The notes: generated by a model not told the origin, from the letters alone. Positions 33,319 through 42,887 are shown, numbered from the stretch's first letter. The stretch is 64,000 bases of DNA from Streptomyces sp. NRRL B-1347 (GCF_000720325.1 NZ_JOJM01000026.1:27381-91380), one strand, 5' to 3'. Numbers and translations: made by a program.

Positions 33319-36075
33319 TCAGGTCTGGGCCGTGAGCCGCATGACGGCCGTGTCGTAGCGGGCCCGCAGGCCCACGTCGGCCGAGACGCGCAGCAGCGCG
33401 CCGAGCGCTCCGACCGCGCCCTCGTCGAAGCCGGACGCTTCCGCTTCGAGGGCCGCGGCGTCCAGGCGCCGGACTCCCTCCGCTTCGTCGCCCAGGCCGA
33501 TCAGGGCCTCGCCTGCCGTGGTGAGGAGCAGCACCCGGGACGCCGCCGACGTCTGCGCGGGGATGCCGACGGCGAGGGCCGCGGTGGCCGTGTCGAGGGC
33601 CCGTCGCCACTGCTTGAGGGCCAGCAGATGGCGGGCGAGGTGGTGCAGGGCCAGGCGCTCGGTGTGCCGGTCGGCCGCCGTGCGCGCGAGGTCGGCGGCC
33701 CGCAGACAGCCCTCCGCCGCCTCGTCCGGGTCGCCGAGGGCGGCCTGGACGAGCGACAGGTTGATCAGCGCGGTCGCCTCGCCGGGCACGTCCTCCGCCC
33801 GCGCGGCGAGCTCGGTTGCGGCCTCCAGATGGGCCAGGGCGTCCCCGGTGCGGCCCTCCTCGGCGAGGACCCAGCCGAGCAGGGCCCGCACCCGCGCCTC
33901 GGCGCGGGCGTCGGCGTCGGCCCTCGCGGCGTCGAGCGCCGTCTCCAGGAGCGGCGCCCAGCCGTCCCGGTACCGCCACACGATGTGCGGCCACAGCGCG
34001 AGCACGAGCCGCCAGGTCCTGCCGTGCAGCCCGGCGGCGCGGGCCGCGGCCACCGCGAGGGTGAGGTCGTCGCGCTCGGCCGCGTACCAGGCCATGGCCT
34101 CCTCGCGGCCGCCGAACTCCCGTACGGCGGACGGCCGGTGGAAGTCCGCGGGCAGGTCGAAGCAGTCCTCCTCGCCGGGCTCGGCCGCGGCGACCGCGGC
34201 GAGCGCGGTGGCCACGAGGTGGTCGAGCACCCGGGGCACCGCGTCGGGCCCGGCGTCCAGGCCGCGGGCGTAGAGCCGCACGAGGTCGTGCAGCGACCAG
34301 CGCCCCGGCGCGGAGCGGGTGACGAGGTGGGCCGCGGCCAGGCGCTCCAGGGCGGCCGCGGCCGTCTGCGGATCGGTGCCCGCGAGGGCGGCGGCCGTGA
34401 ACCGGTCGACGTGCGTGCCCGGGTGGCGGCCCAGATGGGCGAAGTGGTGCGCCACGTCGTCGGGGAGGCGGCGCACGGTGAGCCGCAGCGCCGCCCGTAC
34501 GCCCGTGTCCTCCACGTCGAGCAGGCCCAAGCGGCGCGACTCGTCGGACAGTTCGGCGCTCATCGCGCCCAGGGACCAGTCCGGCTGGTCCGCGAGCCGG
34601 GCGGCGGCCACCCGCAGCGCGAGCGGAAGGCCGCCGCACAGCTCGGCCAGGCGCCGGGCGGCCACCGCCTCCGCGCGCACCCGCTCCTCGCCGAGGACCG
34701 CGGCGAGCAGGGCCGTGCCGTCGTCCGGTTCGAGGACGCCCACCGGCACCGGGCGGGCCGCGTCCGAGGCGATCAGGCCGCGCAGCCGGTACCGGCTCGT
34801 GACCACCGTGACGCAGCGGGCGCCGCCCGGCAGCAACTCTCTGACCTGCGCGGAGTCGCGGGCGTTGTCGAGGACGACGAGGAGCTGCCGGTCGGCGGCG
34901 AGCGAGCGGTACAGGGCGGAGGCGGCGCCGGCCGACTCCGGTATCCGGCGCGGCCCGACCCCGAGCGCCAGCAGGAACTCGCGCAGCACTTCGAGGTGGT
35001 CGGGCTCGCCCGTGTCGCTGAAGCCGCGCAGATCGGCGTAGAGCAGACCGCCGGGGAAGGCGGCGCGCTCGCGGTGTGCCCAGTGCACGGCGAGCGCCGT
35101 CTTGCCCACGCCCGCGGGCCCGGTCACCAGGCACACCGGCGCCTCGCCCGCGGCGGCGCGGGACAGCGCGGTGAGTTCGGCGCCGCGCCCGTGGAAGCCG
35201 CGGGGCATCCGGGGCAGCAGGTCGACGGGCGCGGGAGGCAGCGGCGCGAGCGCGGCCGGGGGCCGGGAGGGGGCGGCGGCCGGGGGCGCGGCCGGGGTGT
35301 CGCTGCCAGGAACCGCGTCGGTGCCGGTGTCGTCGTCCGCCCCGCGCAGCGCCGCCGCGTAGGCGTCCGCCAGCTCCCGGCCCGGGTCCACGCCCAGCTC
35401 GTCCGCGAGCAGCCGCCGGGTGCGGTGGAACCAGTCGAGCGCCTCCGAGCGGCGCCCGGCCCGCTGGAGCGCCCGCATCAGGGCGGCCGAGAGGGACTCG
35501 CGCAGCGGATGGGCTTCGGCCTCCGCGCGCAGGACGGCCGCCGCCCGGTGGTGCTCGCCCTGGCGCGCGTAGGCCGCGGCGAGCAGCTCCACGGAGGCGA
35601 GCCGGAGCTCTTCGAGGGCGTGCGCGGCGGCGAGCAGCGGCGGGCTCGGATAGGCGCCGGTCAGCGCGGGCCCCTGCCACAGCGACAGGGCCTCCTGGTA
35701 CATGGCCACGGCGTCGCCCGGCGCGCGCTGCGAACGGGCGAGCGTCACCAGTTCCTCGAAGCGGTGGGCGTCGAGCAGCGACTCCGGCATCCGCAGGACG
35801 TACGCCGCGCCCCGCGTGACCAGCTCGACCCCGAACACCTCGGCGCCCGCGTCGGCCAGCAGCCTCCGCAGCCGCGACACATGGCCCTGGATGACGCTGC
35901 GGGCGCGCGGCGGCGGCTCGTCCTCCCACAGGGTGGCGGTCAGCTGCTCCACCGGAACGGGGCGGTTGGGCCGCAGGAGCAGGGCGGCGAGCAGGCTGCG
36001 CCGCTTGGCGGGGCCGAGGTGCAGCTCACCGGCCTCGGTGCCGACGGACACCGCTCCGAGCAGCCGGAACTCCAC
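33319..36075 (-). CDS. AfsR/SARP-type regulator: BTAD, NB-ARC and TPR domains
   Basis: A 918-residue regulator with the same plan as AfsR. The OmpR-like winged helix at the N-terminus is MEFRLLGAVSV...RRSLLAALLLRP, followed by the BTAD domain to about residue 250 (ADELGVDPGRELADAYAAAL). An NB-ARC ATPase follows, with P-loop VTGPAGVGKTALAVHW near residue 320 and Walker B LLVVLDNARD. Several TPR repeats end the chain. AfsR itself is encoded elsewhere in S. coelicolor, so this is a paralogue; its targets could be nearby or pathway-wide. It is divergent from the secreted hydrolase with a 189-base gap. Confidence 0.88.
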   Translation of the reverse strand: MEFRLLGAVSVGTEAGELHLGPAKRRSLLAALLLRPNRPVPVEQLTATLWEDEPPPRARSVIQGHVSRLRRLLADAGAEVFGVELVTRGAAYVLRMPESLLDAHRFEELVTLARSQRAPGDAVAMYQEALSLWQGPALTGAYPSPPLLAAAHALEELRLASVELLAAAYARQGEHHRAAAVLRAEAEAHPLRESLSAALMRALQRAGRRSEALDWFHRTRRLLADELGVDPGRELADAYAAALRGADDDTGTDAVPGSDTPAAPPAAAPSRPPAALAPLPPAPVDLLPRMPRGFHGRGAELTALSRAAAGEAPVCLVTGPAGVGKTALAVHWAHRERAAFPGGLLYADLRGFSDTGEPDHLEVLREFLLALGVGPRRIPESAGAASALYRSLAADRQLLVVLDNARDSAQVRELLPGGARCVTVVTSRYRLRGLIASDAARPVPVGVLEPDDGTALLAAVLGEERVRAEAVAARRLAELCGGLPLALRVAAARLADQPDWSLGAMSAELSDESRRLGLLDVEDTGVRAALRLTVRRLPDDVAHHFAHLGRHPGTHVDRFTAAALAGTDPQTAAAALERLAAAHLVTRSAPGRWSLHDLVRLYARGLDAGPDAVPRVLDHLVATALAAVAAAEPGEEDCFDLPADFHRPSAVREFGGREEAMAWYAAERDDLTLAVAAARAAGLHGRTWRLVLALWPHIVWRYRDGWAPLLETALDAARADADARAEARVRALLGWVLAEEGRTGDALAHLEAATELAARAEDVPGEATALINLSLVQAALGDPDEAAEGCLRAADLARTAADRHTERLALHHLARHLLALKQWRRALDTATAALAVGIPAQTSAASRVLLLTTAGEALIGLGDEAEGVRRLDAAALEAEASGFDEGAVGALGALLRVSADVGLRARYDTAVMRLTAQT

Positions 36076-36264
36076 GTGCGCAACCTTCCAGCGACTTTCC
36101 GAGGGAAAGGATCAGTTTATCGGAGGGGCCTGCGTTGCCGTTCTTGCGCCGGTTGACCGCATTCGAGCCACCTTTGGCGCGTTCTGTGTGTGACGGGCGG
36201 AGGCACTGTGCCCGTGTTCGCGTCCCACAGTGCGGTACGTCCACACGAACGAAGGGAGCTCTAC

Positions 36265-37800
36265 GTGGCTCACTCCGCATCGCGACGCCTCGTCGTGCCG
36301 CTGCTCGCGCTCGGCCTGACGGCGACCCTCGCGCCCTCCCTGGCCGCGGGCCCGGCGGCGGCCGCGCCCGGCGGCGCCGCCGAGGCGCGCGACCTCTCGC
36401 GGTTCACCCAGCAGAAGCTCACCTGGAAGAGATGCGCGGCCGACAAGCCCGCGAAGTTCCAGTGCGCGACGCTCAAGGTGCCGCTCGACTACAGCGCGCC
36501 CAAGGGCAAGACCCTGAAGGTCGCCGTCTCCCGGGTGCGGACGAGCAAGCCCGGCAAGCGCCACGGCGTCCTGACCTTCAACCCGGGCGGGCCCGGCGGG
36601 CCGGGGCTCGACCTGCCCCTGGAGGCGTCCGAGGGGCTGCCCAAGGCCGTCCTGGAGAAGTACGACCTGATCGGCTTCGACCCGCGCGGGGTCGGCAAGA
36701 GCTCGCCGCTGAGCTGCGGGCTCACCGGTGACGAGCAGCGCTTCCCGCGGCCCACCCGCTCGCGCGCCGAGTTCGACCGGAACGTGAAGTGGGCCAAGAC
36801 CGTCGCGGACAAGTGCCGCACCAAGAACCGCGGCGTGCTGCCGTACATCAACACCCGCAACACCGCGCGCGACATGGACGTCATGCGCGCGGCCGTGGGC
36901 GAGAAGAAGCTCTCGTACTACGGCGTCTCGTACGGCACCGCGCTCGGCGCCGTCTACACCCAGCTGTTCCCGAAGCGCGCGGACCGCGTGCTCATCGACA
37001 GCGCCGTCGACCCGGAGCGGATGTGGCGGGGGATGTTCCGCATCTGGGCGGAGGAGGTCGGACCGGCCTTCGAGCGCTGGTCGAAGTGGACCGCCGAGCG
37101 CGACGCCACCTACCACCTGGGCAGCTCCCCGAAGCAGGTCCAGCGGACCTTCTGGAAGCTGGTGGAGCGGGCCGACCGCGAGCCGATCGTGGTCGACGGC
37201 GAGAAGCTCGACGGCGCCGACGTGCGCAACATCGCCCGGCCCGAGTTCTTCAGCGTCCGCAACGGGGCCGAGCTCGTACGGATGCTGAAGCGCGCCGCCG
37301 GCGGGGCCACCGTGTCCGGCCCGGCGGCCGAGCCAGTGACGGACAACGAACTCGCCGCCCAGTTCGCCGTGGTGTGCGCCGACGCGGCCTGGCCGCGCGA
37401 CCCGGAGACGTACTACCGCGACACGGTGCGCGACACCGTCCGCTACCCGCTGTACGGGGACTTCACCTCCGGCATCGTGCCGTGCGCGTTCTGGCCGCGG
37501 GGCGCCGAGCCCGCCACCAAGGTGGACAACGACGTCCCGCTGCTCCTCGTGCAGAACGAGTGGGACTCGCAGACCCCGCTGTCGGGCGCGCGGAACATGC
37601 ACCGCGCGCTCAAGGGCTCGCGGATGATCACCGTCGACGAGGGTGAGGGCCACGGCGTCCTCTTCGGCGACCGCCGCTACCCGTGCGCGGAGAACCCGTC
37701 CATGCGCTACCTGGCCACGGGCAAGCTGCCGGCCAAGGACGTGACCTGCCGCGTCACGCCCGGCCAGCGCCGCGCCGAGGCCGCGCCGAACGCCTTCTAG
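36265..37800 (+). CDS. secreted alpha/beta hydrolase, tripeptidyl aminopeptidase-like
   Basis: A 511-residue exported hydrolase of the Streptomyces tripeptidyl-aminopeptidase/SlpD-SlpE group. A signal peptide (LVVPLLALGLTATLAPSLAA) is followed by the oxyanion motif PGGPGGPGLDL. The nucleophile is S222 in GVSYGTALG, the acid D434 in NEWDSQTP and the base H463 in EGHGVLFGD. The last third is the TAP-like C-terminal domain with Cys residues likely in disulfides. GTG 36265 follows AAGGGAG; earlier in-frame starts would hide the signal peptide. It probably trims peptides outside the cell. Confidence 0.88.
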   Translation: MAHSASRRLVVPLLALGLTATLAPSLAAGPAAAAPGGAAEARDLSRFTQQKLTWKRCAADKPAKFQCATLKVPLDYSAPKGKTLKVAVSRVRTSKPGKRHGVLTFNPGGPGGPGLDLPLEASEGLPKAVLEKYDLIGFDPRGVGKSSPLSCGLTGDEQRFPRPTRSRAEFDRNVKWAKTVADKCRTKNRGVLPYINTRNTARDMDVMRAAVGEKKLSYYGVSYGTALGAVYTQLFPKRADRVLIDSAVDPERMWRGMFRIWAEEVGPAFERWSKWTAERDATYHLGSSPKQVQRTFWKLVERADREPIVVDGEKLDGADVRNIARPEFFSVRNGAELVRMLKRAAGGATVSGPAAEPVTDNELAAQFAVVCADAAWPRDPETYYRDTVRDTVRYPLYGDFTSGIVPCAFWPRGAEPATKVDNDVPLLLVQNEWDSQTPLSGARNMHRALKGSRMITVDEGEGHGVLFGDRRYPCAENPSMRYLATGKLPAKDVTCRVTPGQRRAEAAPNAF

Positions 37801-37855
37801 GGGTCCGGTTCCAGGGCTCCGGCGGGCCTTCTGGCGAACCGCGGGGGTGGGCCGG

Positions 37856-38692
37856 TCAGTCGTCGATGCCCGACCGCTCCACCCCCGCCACGATCCACCG
37901 CTGGAAGAACAGGAACACCACGAGCAGCGGCAGGATCGACACCGCGGCCGCGACGAACAGCTCGTGCAGCCGGATCACCTGCGAGGTGCTGAAGGAGGCG
38001 AGCGCCACCTGGACCGTCCACGCCTCCCGGTCCTGGCCGATCACCAGCGGCCACAGGAAGGAGTTCCAGGCGCCGATGAACACGATGGTGCCGACGGCCG
38101 CGAACACCGGCCGCGTGTTCGGCACGACCACGCGCCAGTACGTGCGCCAGTAGCCGAGCCCGTCCACCCGCGCCGCGTCCTCCAGCTCCCGGGGGAAGCC
38201 CAGGAAGTACTGGCGGAAGACGAAGCAGGCGAAGGCCGAGAACAGGGTCGGGACAATCAGTCCGCGCAGCGTCGACACCCAGCCGAGCGACGACACGAGG
38301 ACGAAGCTCGGCACGAAGGTGACCGCGGCCGGGACCATCAGCGTGGCGAGGATCGCGTAGAAGACGTGGTTGGCGTAGCGGTAGGGGATGCGGGCCAGGC
38401 CGTAGCCCGCGAGCGAGGCCACCAGGAGCGTGCCGAGGGTCGTCAGGACCGCGATGAGCGCCGAGTTGAGCAGCGAGCGGGCCATGGGCACCGTCGAGTC
38501 CCGGAACAGCTCGGTGACGTTCGAGAAGTGCAGCGTGGACGGGAAGAACGTCCAGTCCGGCGAGGTGATGTCCTCCTCGGACGCGAGGCCGTTGCGCACC
38601 AGGAGGTAGAACGGGACCAGGAAGAGCAGGGCGAGGGCGATCAGCAGGGCGAGCCGCAGTGCCCGGCCCACGCGCACCCAGGCGTCGTGCAT
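37856..38692 (-). CDS. sugar ABC transporter permease (MalG-type)
   Basis: A 278-residue membrane permease with six predicted helices and the EAA loop reading ELEDAARVDGLGYWRTYWRVVVPNTRP, placed in the last third as in MalG-family proteins. It begins 3 bases after the stop of the first permease gene and is last in the operon. With its partner and the binding lipoprotein it makes a carbohydrate importer of the CUT1 class. The ATPase gene is absent here; CUT1 systems in Streptomyces commonly share MsiK. Confidence 0.9.
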   Translation of the reverse strand: MHDAWVRVGRALRLALLIALALLFLVPFYLLVRNGLASEEDITSPDWTFFPSTLHFSNVTELFRDSTVPMARSLLNSALIAVLTTLGTLLVASLAGYGLARIPYRYANHVFYAILATLMVPAAVTFVPSFVLVSSLGWVSTLRGLIVPTLFSAFACFVFRQYFLGFPRELEDAARVDGLGYWRTYWRVVVPNTRPVFAAVGTIVFIGAWNSFLWPLVIGQDREAWTVQVALASFSTSQVIRLHELFVAAAVSILPLLVVFLFFQRWIVAGVERSGIDD

Positions 38693-38695
38693 GTC

Positions 38696-39640
38696 TCAGG
38701 CTCCCTTCTCGTCGCCGCGGCCGAGCCCGAACCAGCGTGCCTGCCCCACCGTCACCACCGCGATGATCAGGGCGAGGAGCACCGCGCCCGCGCTGCCGAG
38801 GCCGAGGTTCTGCCCCTGGCCGAGCGCCGTGTAGTAGAGGTAGACGAGCGGCGGCCGGGCGTACGGCGGATAGCCGCGGGCGTCCGAGAGCAGGTTGTAG
38901 AACTCGTCGAAGGCCTGGAAGGCGTTGATGACCAGGAGCAGCGCCACGGCGACGGACGTGGCGCGCAGCTGCGGCAGCGTGATGTGGCGCAGGACCTGCC
39001 AGCCGGGCCGGGCGCCGTCCACGGCGGCGGCCTCGTACAGGGTGGGCGAGATCCGCTGGAGCCCCGCCAGGAAGAGCACCATGTAGAACCCGGCCTGGAG
39101 CCACAGGCGTACGGTGACGATCACCAGCCAGTACCAGGGCGGGTCCGTGGTCGACAGCCATGCCGTCTGGTCGGCGCCGAACCAGCCGAGCACGGTGTTC
39201 GCGAGCCCGAACCGCACCCCGTTGAAGATCGACATCTTCCAGATCAGGGCGGCCACGACGTAGCTGCACGCCGCCGGGAGGAAGAACACCGACCGGAAGA
39301 ACGCCTGCGCGCGGCGCAGCCGGTTCACCATCAACGCCAGCGACAGGGACAGGACGAACGTCGTCGGCACGATGAAGGCCGTGAACACGGCGAAGGTCCA
39401 CAGGCTGTCGGTGAACGCGTCGTTCTTCAGCATCGACGTGTAGTTGTCGAAGCCGACGAACTCGGTGGGCGAGACGGTGTTGTGGGCGTCGAAGAAGCTG
39501 AGGTAGACGCTCCAGCCGAGCGGTACGTACGTGAAGACGAGCAGGCCGAGCGCGAAGGGGCCGACGAACACCCAGAACCACAGGTTGCGGTTCTGCGGTC
39601 CGGCGAGCCGCCGCGCCAGGCCGGGACGGCCGCCGCTCAC
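38696..39640 (-). CDS. sugar ABC transporter permease (MalF-type)
   Basis: A 314-residue membrane permease: helices from FVGPFALGLLVFTYVPL onward, and an EAA loop LYEAAAVDGARPGWQVLRHI. GTG 39640 overlaps the binding-protein stop by 4 bases (GTGA). It works with the MalG-type permease directly downstream. Confidence 0.9.
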   Translation of the reverse strand: MSGGRPGLARRLAGPQNRNLWFWVFVGPFALGLLVFTYVPLGWSVYLSFFDAHNTVSPTEFVGFDNYTSMLKNDAFTDSLWTFAVFTAFIVPTTFVLSLSLALMVNRLRRAQAFFRSVFFLPAACSYVVAALIWKMSIFNGVRFGLANTVLGWFGADQTAWLSTTDPPWYWLVIVTVRLWLQAGFYMVLFLAGLQRISPTLYEAAAVDGARPGWQVLRHITLPQLRATSVAVALLLVINAFQAFDEFYNLLSDARGYPPYARPPLVYLYYTALGQGQNLGLGSAGAVLLALIIAVVTVGQARWFGLGRGDEKGA

Positions 39641-40896
39641 GCGGACTTCTTCCGCACGCGGGTGAGCTCCGCCGACACCTTGCGCACCACGGACCTCAGC
39701 TCGCTCTCCGGATTCGCGCCGGACTTGATGATGCGGCTGAGCGCGTCCTGGTAGGCGACGCGGCTCGCGGGCGTCCAAAGGAGCGGTTCGGCGTGGCCGT
39801 TCTCGGTGGAGAAGCGCACGGCGTCCGCCGCGGGGCCCTTGGCGAGCGCGTCCGCCTTCTTCGCGAGGGAGAGCCGGGCCGGGATGTGGAAGCCGTAGCT
39901 CAGCGCGAAGTCCCGCTGGTACTCGGTCCTGTCGATCCACAGCCACTTCAGATAGTCCTTGGCCGCGTCCTTGTGCGCGGTGCGGGCGCTCACGGCCGCG
40001 CCGTACGCGCCGACCGGCACGGCGGGCTTGCCGTCGGGCCCGTCCGCCGGGAACGCGAGCACCCCGAAGTCGTCCCCGAGCGCCTTCCGCACGGCGGGCA
40101 GCGCCCACAGGCCCGACCACTGCATGGCCGTCAGGCCCTGCACGAACGCCGACGGGTCCGACCAGTCGGAGGGCGCGCCGAGCAGCAGCGCCTTCGCCCG
40201 GTACAGCTCGCGCACCTTGGCGAGCGCGCGGGCGGCGGCGGGATCGTCGAAGCCGACCTTCCCGTCGTCGGTCACGAGGCTCAGGCCCGCCGCGTACAGG
40301 GGAGTGCCGCCGAGGACGCCCGCACCACCGTCGTTCCCGAGGAAGAGGCCCTTGGTCTTCTCGGTGGTCAGCTCCTTCGCCGCGTCGACGAGCGCGTCGA
40401 GCGTGCGCGGCGGCTCGACGCCCGCGTCGGCCAGGAGGCTCTTGCGGTAGTACAGCAGCTGCATGTCGACGACCTGCGGGATCGCCCAGATCCTGCCGTC
40501 GTACGTCTTGGGCGCGAGCGCCACCGGGTTGAAGTCGTCCTTCACCCCGTCGAACAGGTCCGTGAGGTCCACGACCTGCCCGCCCCTGATCTGGTCCAGG
40601 CTCGGCCCGTTGACCTCGAAGACGTCGGGGCCCGACTTGGTGAGCAGCGCGGCGGCGGTCTGCTCGTCGTAGTTGCCAGGACGCCACTGGACCGCGACGT
40701 CCGCCTCGCGGTACGCGGCCGCGTACCGTTTGACCGCCTGCTCGGTCCCGGTCTCCCCGTACTGGTGGTACCAGTGCGACAGCTTCGGCCCCTTGCCGCC
40801 CGAACCACCGCCGTCGCGGCCGGTGTTGGACCCGCACGCGGTGAGCAGCCCGAGCGCCGCGCCCGTGCCGAGCAGTGTCCTGCGACTGATGGTCAT
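39637..40896 (-). CDS. sugar-binding lipoprotein of a CUT1 ABC importer, Tat-type signal
   Basis: A 419-residue extracellular solute-binding protein (family 1). The signal peptide reads MTISRRTLLGTGAALGLL with twin Arg at 5-6 (Tat-like S-R-R-x-L-L) and lipobox LTAC (Cys21). The mature part has the usual two lobes (LSHWYHQYGETGTEQAVKRY at the start, VPVGAYGAAVSARTAHKDAA later). First gene of the operon. AGGGGG is the ribosome binding site for ATG 40896 and is predicted to pair with an upstream sequence (see 40904-40959). Ligand unknown. Confidence 0.9.
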   Translation of the reverse strand: MTISRRTLLGTGAALGLLTACGSNTGRDGGGSGGKGPKLSHWYHQYGETGTEQAVKRYAAAYREADVAVQWRPGNYDEQTAAALLTKSGPDVFEVNGPSLDQIRGGQVVDLTDLFDGVKDDFNPVALAPKTYDGRIWAIPQVVDMQLLYYRKSLLADAGVEPPRTLDALVDAAKELTTEKTKGLFLGNDGGAGVLGGTPLYAAGLSLVTDDGKVGFDDPAAARALAKVRELYRAKALLLGAPSDWSDPSAFVQGLTAMQWSGLWALPAVRKALGDDFGVLAFPADGPDGKPAVPVGAYGAAVSARTAHKDAAKDYLKWLWIDRTEYQRDFALSYGFHIPARLSLAKKADALAKGPAADAVRFSTENGHAEPLLWTPASRVAYQDALSRIIKSGANPESELRSVVRKVSAELTRVRKKSA

Positions 40897-40903
40897 GACG
40901 TGT

Positions 40904-40959
40904 CCCCCTGCGTGGATCGACGGGTACGTGTCGGGCCCAACGATCAACCATGCAGGGGG
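40904..40959 (-). promoter_or_regulatory. hairpin that could mask the ribosome binding site of the sugar-binding protein
   Basis: On the minus strand CCCCCTGCATGG (40959-40948) can pair with CCACGCAGGGGG (40915-40904), 11 of 12 positions, across a 32-base loop. The downstream arm contains the AGGGGG ribosome binding site of the binding-protein gene. Confidence 0.5.
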
Positions 40960-41011
40960 ATTACGACAGGCGTATTGCGGTCGTGTGTTTGCCTTGGGCG
41001 CAGCGGGTCCG

Positions 41012-42346
41012 TCACGCGCCGAGGGCTTCCATCAGGTGGTCGTCGAGATCCGCCACCCAGCCCTCCCGGCGCCACGGTCGCAGTTCCCGGCGGGCCTGCC
41101 GCAGGCGCAGCGCGGGTACCCGGCCCCCCGTGGCCGACGCCGCGGCAACACATCGGTGCAGCAGCCGTACGGCGTCCCGCGGTTCACCGAGCCGGATCCG
41201 GGCGAGTGCCTGGTCCGTCGTCACGATGGCCCTCTGCACCTGCTCCCGTGGGGCGGACAGCGTCTCCACGGACCGGGCGAACCGGTCGTGCGCCTCGGCC
41301 GGATCACCGACATACAGCTCACACACGCCCTCGAAGCCGCGCAGATGGCCGGGGGAGAACGAGGTGGGCGCGGGATCGTCGGTGTGATCGGCCTCGATGT
41401 CGTACCAGGCGAGCCCCAGAGCCGCCCGGGACCGCCGCCCGCGCCCGGACCGCGCGGCCAGCTCGGCCTGGAGCGCATGGGCGCGTGCGCGGGTCAGCGC
41501 GCTCTCGCCGGAACGGGCAGCATGTACGGCCCGGTCGACCAGGCGCCGCGCGCCGTCGAGGCCGTTCGTCGAGTAGAGGGTGACGAGGGCATGGCTCATG
41601 TGCACACCGGCCTGCCGCCACGGCTGTTCGAGGAGACCCGCCTCGCGCGTGGCTTCGCCGTACAGGGCCCTGGACGCGGCATCGTCCCGCGTCTCGAAGG
41701 CGAGTCGGCCGCCCAGGACCATGGCGGTGACCGCGACGTCTCTCAGGTGAGGCACGAGCGGTGCGGGCACCGGGCCCGCGAGAAGGCGCCTCGCCGCCTC
41801 GACGGCGGGCGCGAGGAGGAGTTGAAGCCGCACCATGGGCAGTGAGCCCACTTCGGCGTTCACGTCGGCCACGACGGCAGCCAGCCCCGCCACGGTCGTC
41901 TCGTCCGCTCGCGTCGGATCGGCGAGCGCCGCGTTCAACCCGGCCTGCGTGCCCGGCGCGAGCAGGGCGAGCAGCCCGCCCCCGGAGTCGGTGACTACGC
42001 GGAGGACCAGGCTGCGGAGTTCGGCCATGCGGCGCTCGCTCTCTCCGAGCAGGCCGAGCGCCTCCATGAGTTCGGCGAAGTCCGAGCCCCTGCCGAGCGA
42101 GGCGTCGCCCGCGGGGGTGCGTGCGTAGAGATGGGCGAGCAGGAGTTGATACCGCTCGTCCGGCACGGTCGGCCGGGGGGCCTCCCAACGGGCGACGGAT
42201 CGCTGCACGCTGGCCACCGAGGGCAGCGCCGGCTGATGCAGTTCCCGCGCGAGGGAGACGAGCGCACGGGCGACGTCAGCGAGGGACAGGCCGCGGCGGT
42301 GCCGGAGGGCCTTCAGTCGTGCCGCGCCTGCGGCTCGATCCTCCAT
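41012..42346 (-). CDS. HTH regulator with TPR-like helical domain, part of a bidirectional cassette
   Basis: A 444-residue protein. The N-terminus is an XRE-like helix-turn-helix (LKALRHRRGLSLADVARALV ... VASVQRSVARWEAPRPTVP). The remainder is all-helical with repeated 35-40-residue Ala/Leu/Arg units (ALYGEATREAGLLEQPWRQA, ALVTLYSTNGLDGARRLVDRA, AIVTTDQALARIRLGEPRDAV), looking like TPRs. This plan is common in streptomycete regulators of unknown input. It lies 25 bases after the SLOG-fold gene on the same strand and is probably co-transcribed with it. No ligand or target is known. Confidence 0.75.
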   Translation of the reverse strand: MEDRAAGAARLKALRHRRGLSLADVARALVSLARELHQPALPSVASVQRSVARWEAPRPTVPDERYQLLLAHLYARTPAGDASLGRGSDFAELMEALGLLGESERRMAELRSLVLRVVTDSGGGLLALLAPGTQAGLNAALADPTRADETTVAGLAAVVADVNAEVGSLPMVRLQLLLAPAVEAARRLLAGPVPAPLVPHLRDVAVTAMVLGGRLAFETRDDAASRALYGEATREAGLLEQPWRQAGVHMSHALVTLYSTNGLDGARRLVDRAVHAARSGESALTRARAHALQAELAARSGRGRRSRAALGLAWYDIEADHTDDPAPTSFSPGHLRGFEGVCELYVGDPAEAHDRFARSVETLSAPREQVQRAIVTTDQALARIRLGEPRDAVRLLHRCVAAASATGGRVPALRLRQARRELRPWRREGWVADLDDHLMEALGA

Positions 42347-42371
42347 GTCGTCATAGTGGCGCGGGTCGGCT

Positions 42372-42851
42372 CTACACGGGCACGATCAGGCGCGGTTTCC
42401 CCTGATCGCGTGTGTAGTCGAGGGTCTGCCACGTGCCCGAGGACTCTTCGGCGTGGTGGGGATAGCCGATCGTCATGCTCGCGCGGTCGACCATCCACCG
42501 GTTGCGTGCGTGATAGGCGGGAGCCTTCAGCTCCGACGCTCGCAGTTCGACGATCTCCCGGATCCGGTCGCGGGCGCGGGCGATGGCCTGGCGGGCCTCG
42601 GCGGGCTGCTGGTCGACGCGGCCGGGAACGACGACGGTGATCGCCGCCGACGTGTTGCCCGCCAGCCAGATCAAGGACATGGAGTCGACGCCCTTGGCAC
42701 CTCCGATGTAGAAGTGCGCGCCTGGGGAGGCGAACGGTCCGAGGTAGTCGCGGAACAGGTCCGCGTACTCGGCGAGGCTGCGGTGCCCCGTGTTCCTGGT
42801 GCCGGTCACGGCCACTCCGCGCATGATCGACTCTGTGTCGCAGCTTGTCAT
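42372..42851 (-). CDS. SLOG/DprA-like Rossmann-fold protein
   Basis: A 159-residue single-domain protein. It opens GVAVTGTRNTGHRS and carries HFYIGGAKGVDSMSLIWLAG, the G-G-A-x-G-x-D-S nucleotide-binding loop of the SLOG (DprA/LOG/TIR-related) fold. ITVVVPGRVDQQPAEARQ and YHARNRWMVDRASMTIGYP follow (the N-R-x-x-V/I-D segment is also typical). Such proteins bind or process nucleotide-derived signals. I use ATG 42851, with GAGGCGGG close upstream; ATG 42824 is the alternative. It is first on the minus arm of the cassette, and only 36 bases separate it from the plus arm. Confidence 0.7.
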   Translation of the reverse strand: MTSCDTESIMRGVAVTGTRNTGHRSLAEYADLFRDYLGPFASPGAHFYIGGAKGVDSMSLIWLAGNTSAAITVVVPGRVDQQPAEARQAIARARDRIREIVELRASELKAPAYHARNRWMVDRASMTIGYPHHAEESSGTWQTLDYTRDQGKPRLIVPV

Positions 42852-42887
42852 ATCCCGCCTCTGCCCCCTCGTTGGGATCGTCAGAGC

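Noticed and set aside
33319..36075. Calling the SARP-type regulator afsR
   Set aside because: Same domain order, but afsR has its own locus (with afsS/afsK) elsewhere in Streptomyces; neighbours here differ.
32710..36156. Open frame of 1148 codons on the plus strand
   Set aside because: Antisense to the AfsR-type gene, with low-complexity Arg/Gly/Val composition.
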